The translations under genes and the position numbers were made by a program. Positions 6,386 through 7,787 of a DNA stretch of 7,787 bases are shown piece by piece. Each line of letters starts with the position of its first letter. The stretch's first letter is position 1. The notes under the pieces were generated by a model, which was not told where the DNA came from, did no database searches, and saw nothing but the letters and a program-made list of their open reading frames with translations. Source of the stretch: a bacterium (GTDB taxonomy: Bacteria > JAHJDO01); NCBI GenBank assembly GCA_030671985.1, contig DAOVHI010000062.1, forward strand, positions 1-7,787, read 5' to 3'.

Positions 6386-7291
6386 TTACTTATTCCGAAT
6401 GCTTTCGGGATTTATTGAATGTCCACTCCATTTGAGCTTTTTTCTGAGTATTGCAAAAAAATCATTCTCCGTTGACGAAATTAATTTTAGAGCGTATGAA
6501 GCTTTTTTTATAACCAGTTTGTCAGAATGCAGTAAGTTAAACTTAATCTGTCCGTCAATTGTTAACGCTATTTTATTGGTTTCAAATATTGGCTCAATAG
6601 AAATAGAGCTTTTTTCTGAGACGATGATAGGTCTGTTAGTTAGTGTGTGAGGACATATCGGAGTGATAATTATTGCCTTCAAAGCAGGATGCACAATTGG
6701 TCCACCGGCTGAAAGAGAATAGGCTGTAGAACCTGTCGGGGTTGATATAATTAATCCATCCGCAACATATGTGGTTACATATTGTTTGTCTATTGAAGTC
6801 TCTAGTTTCAGGACTCTCGCAATTGCTTCCGTGGTTATTACCGCATCATTAAGCGCAGAAAAACGAAAAACCTTCCCCTCTCCCTTTCTTAAAACATATC
6901 CACTGATCAGCATCCGATTCTCAACAGAAAACTTGTTGCTTAAAACCTGTTCCAAAACTTCATATACTCGCGAAGAATTAACCTCTGTGAGAAAACCGAG
7001 CCCGCCAAGATTAATTCCAAGAATCGGGATGCCTGATGACGAAACAAGTCTTGCTGCGCTAAGCAGTGTCCCGTCTCCGCCTAAAGCTATCAGGATATCC
7101 GCGTTGGATAATAATTCTTCGTTTTCCACAACTAGTTTTTTATCCAAAAGCTTACCTGCGCAATCACGAGATACAAAAACTTTTATCCCCTTTTTGTCCA
7201 GCCATTCAGACAAATCTCCAGCCAGTCTTAAAGCGGATAGCTTTCCTGGATTTCCAATTATGCCAATCTTTGTTATCTTTTTACAAACCAT
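6386..7291 (-). CDS. nadK: NAD kinase (ATP- or polyphosphate-dependent NAD+ kinase)
   Basis: Phosphorylates NAD+ at the 2' hydroxyl of its adenosine to make NADP+, the only known route to NADP. The 301-residue protein is of usual length. The family signatures are all present in order: GNPGK (13-17) in the N-terminal Rossmann-like domain, ALGGDGTLLSAAR (69-81) with D73 as the catalytic/Mg Asp, INLGGLGFLTEV (93-104), ALND (146-149, the NAD-contacting N-E/D pair), ADGLIISTPTGSTAYSLSAG (177-196), GGPIVHP (196-202), ITPICPHTLTNRPI (209-222) and IDGQ (245-248). It is a soluble cytoplasmic enzyme. The ATG at 7291 lies 12 bases after the kdsD stop, with AAGG overlapping that TAA and a 10-base spacer, so it is part of the same transcript. 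Nothing in the sequence tells whether ATP or polyphosphate is the donor. Confidence 0.97.
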   Translation of the reverse strand: MVCKKITKIGIIGNPGKLSALRLAGDLSEWLDKKGIKVFVSRDCAGKLLDKKLVVENEELLSNADILIALGGDGTLLSAARLVSSSGIPILGINLGGLGFLTEVNSSRVYEVLEQVLSNKFSVENRMLISGYVLRKGEGKVFRFSALNDAVITTEAIARVLKLETSIDKQYVTTYVADGLIISTPTGSTAYSLSAGGPIVHPALKAIIITPICPHTLTNRPIIVSEKSSISIEPIFETNKIALTIDGQIKFNLLHSDKLVIKKASYALKLISSTENDFFAILRKKLKWSGHSINPESIRNK

Positions 7292-7303
7292 TATGTATTT
7301 ACC

Positions 7304-7787
7304 TTAAAATCTAAATTTAGTTCTGCCAAGCAGATCATGAAGATGAACAACTCCTTCGGGCACATTTTTTTTATTAACTATCGACAATGATGTTATTGAG
7401 TGTTTTTCCATCTTTTCAAGGGCTTCTACTGCAAGAAAATCCTTATCAATTGTTTTTGGGTTTTTACTCATAAACATGTCAACTCTTTCATTTAAAAAAC
7501 CTTCAACTTTAACACTACGTCTAACGTCTCCATCTGTGATGATACCTTTTAATTTTTTATCAGCGTCCAGAACCAGTGCAAATCCAAATCTTTTTATAGA
7601 AATTTCTGCTATCGCTTCTTTCATTGTAATGTCATGTTTAACAATCGGAATTTGTTTTCCCGTTTTCATAACGTCCCTCACTTTGAGACTTAATCTTCTA
7701 CCCAAGCTGCCGGCCGGATGTATAAGAGCATAATCCTCTCTTTTAAAATCTCTTTCCTCAAGAAGAGCTATAGCGAGCGCATCTCCC
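7304..7787 (-). CDS. kdsD: Arabinose-5-phosphate isomerase KdsD/KpsF, C-terminal fragment (5' end beyond window)
   Basis: Interconverts ribulose-5-phosphate and arabinose-5-phosphate, the first committed step of Kdo synthesis for LPS. The visible 160 residues begin with the end of the SIS isomerase domain, GDALAIALLEERDF, then HPAGSLGRRLSLKVRDVM, which is the very characteristic junction to the regulatory CBS pair. CBS1 follows (about residues 35-85 of the fragment, with GIITDGDVRR). CBS2 runs to the C-terminus, ending VVHLHDLLGRTKFRF, much as in known KdsD proteins. The frame is open through position 7787, so the gene continues off the right edge; the first whole codon starts at 7786. A TTG at 7705 could be mistaken for the start of a short CBS protein, but the conserved sequence upstream of it shows it is internal. 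The stop is TAA at 7306-7304. The alternative paralogue names KpsF and GutQ cannot be separated here. Confidence 0.95.
   Translation of the reverse strand, partial: GDALAIALLEERDFKREDYALIHPAGSLGRRLSLKVRDVMKTGKQIPIVKHDITMKEAIAEISIKRFGFALVLDADKKLKGIITDGDVRRSVKVEGFLNERVDMFMSKNPKTIDKDFLAVEALEKMEKHSITSLSIVNKKNVPEGVVHLHDLLGRTKFRF

Noticed and set aside
6771-7307. A 178-codon open frame on the plus strand opposite nadK
   Set aside because: It is antisense to a gene with complete NAD kinase motifs, has Ser/Pro-rich low-complexity composition and no recognisable domain; it is a shadow frame.
7304-7705. A separate 133-residue CBS-domain protein starting at TTG (7705)
   Set aside because: The frame is open to the window edge, and the 27 upstream codons encode conserved KdsD sequence (GDALAIALLEE...HPAGS), so the TTG is an internal leucine codon.

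Overview
This is an AT-rich window in which every supportable gene lies on the minus strand, so transcription runs from high to low coordinates. Ten consecutive genes are packed head to tail. The junctions are 12, 13, -4, 9, -4, 2, -4, -4 and -8 bases, so no non-coding stretch exceeds 13 bases. This looks like the interior of one long operon that runs off both ends of the window. There is no room between genes for a terminator or promoter, and no RNA gene, mobile element, CRISPR array or tRNA was seen.

Layout in transcription order: (1) the 3' part of an arabinose-5-phosphate isomerase gene (kdsD/kpsF, Kdo pathway), cut by the right edge; (2) NAD kinase (nadK); (3) a small 2x[4Fe-4S] ferredoxin, the delta subunit of a 2-oxoacid:ferredoxin oxidoreductase; (4) a large polytopic GT-C glycosyltransferase of the ArnT/PMT type; (5-7) the alpha, beta and gamma subunits of the same oxidoreductase, closest to the 2-oxoisovalerate (VOR) branch; (8) a stand-alone heptose-7-phosphate kinase (hldA/rfaE1 type, without the nucleotidyltransferase domain); (9) a calcineurin-like metallophosphoesterase; (10) the 5' part of NAD-dependent DNA ligase (ligA), cut by the left edge and starting at GTG.

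Functionally the operon joins three themes. The first is LPS inner-core sugar supply (arabinose-5-phosphate for Kdo, a heptose phosphate kinase, and a lipid-linked-sugar glycosyltransferase). The second is anaerobic 2-oxoacid oxidation to acyl-CoA with reduction of ferredoxin. The third is housekeeping (NADP supply, DNA ligation). Kdo and heptose genes point to a diderm, LPS-making bacterium. The four-subunit ferredoxin-dependent oxidoreductase points to an anaerobic lifestyle. An uncultured diderm anaerobe, for example an Omnitrophota-like candidate lineage, would fit, but that placement is inference and was not tested.

The least ordinary points are the membrane glycosyltransferase gene inserted between the delta and alpha subunit genes of the oxidoreductase, the kinase-only heptose enzyme translationally coupled to a phosphoesterase of unknown substrate, and a perfect 11-bp inverted repeat inside the heptose kinase gene. 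No clearly new defence or mobile system is visible.
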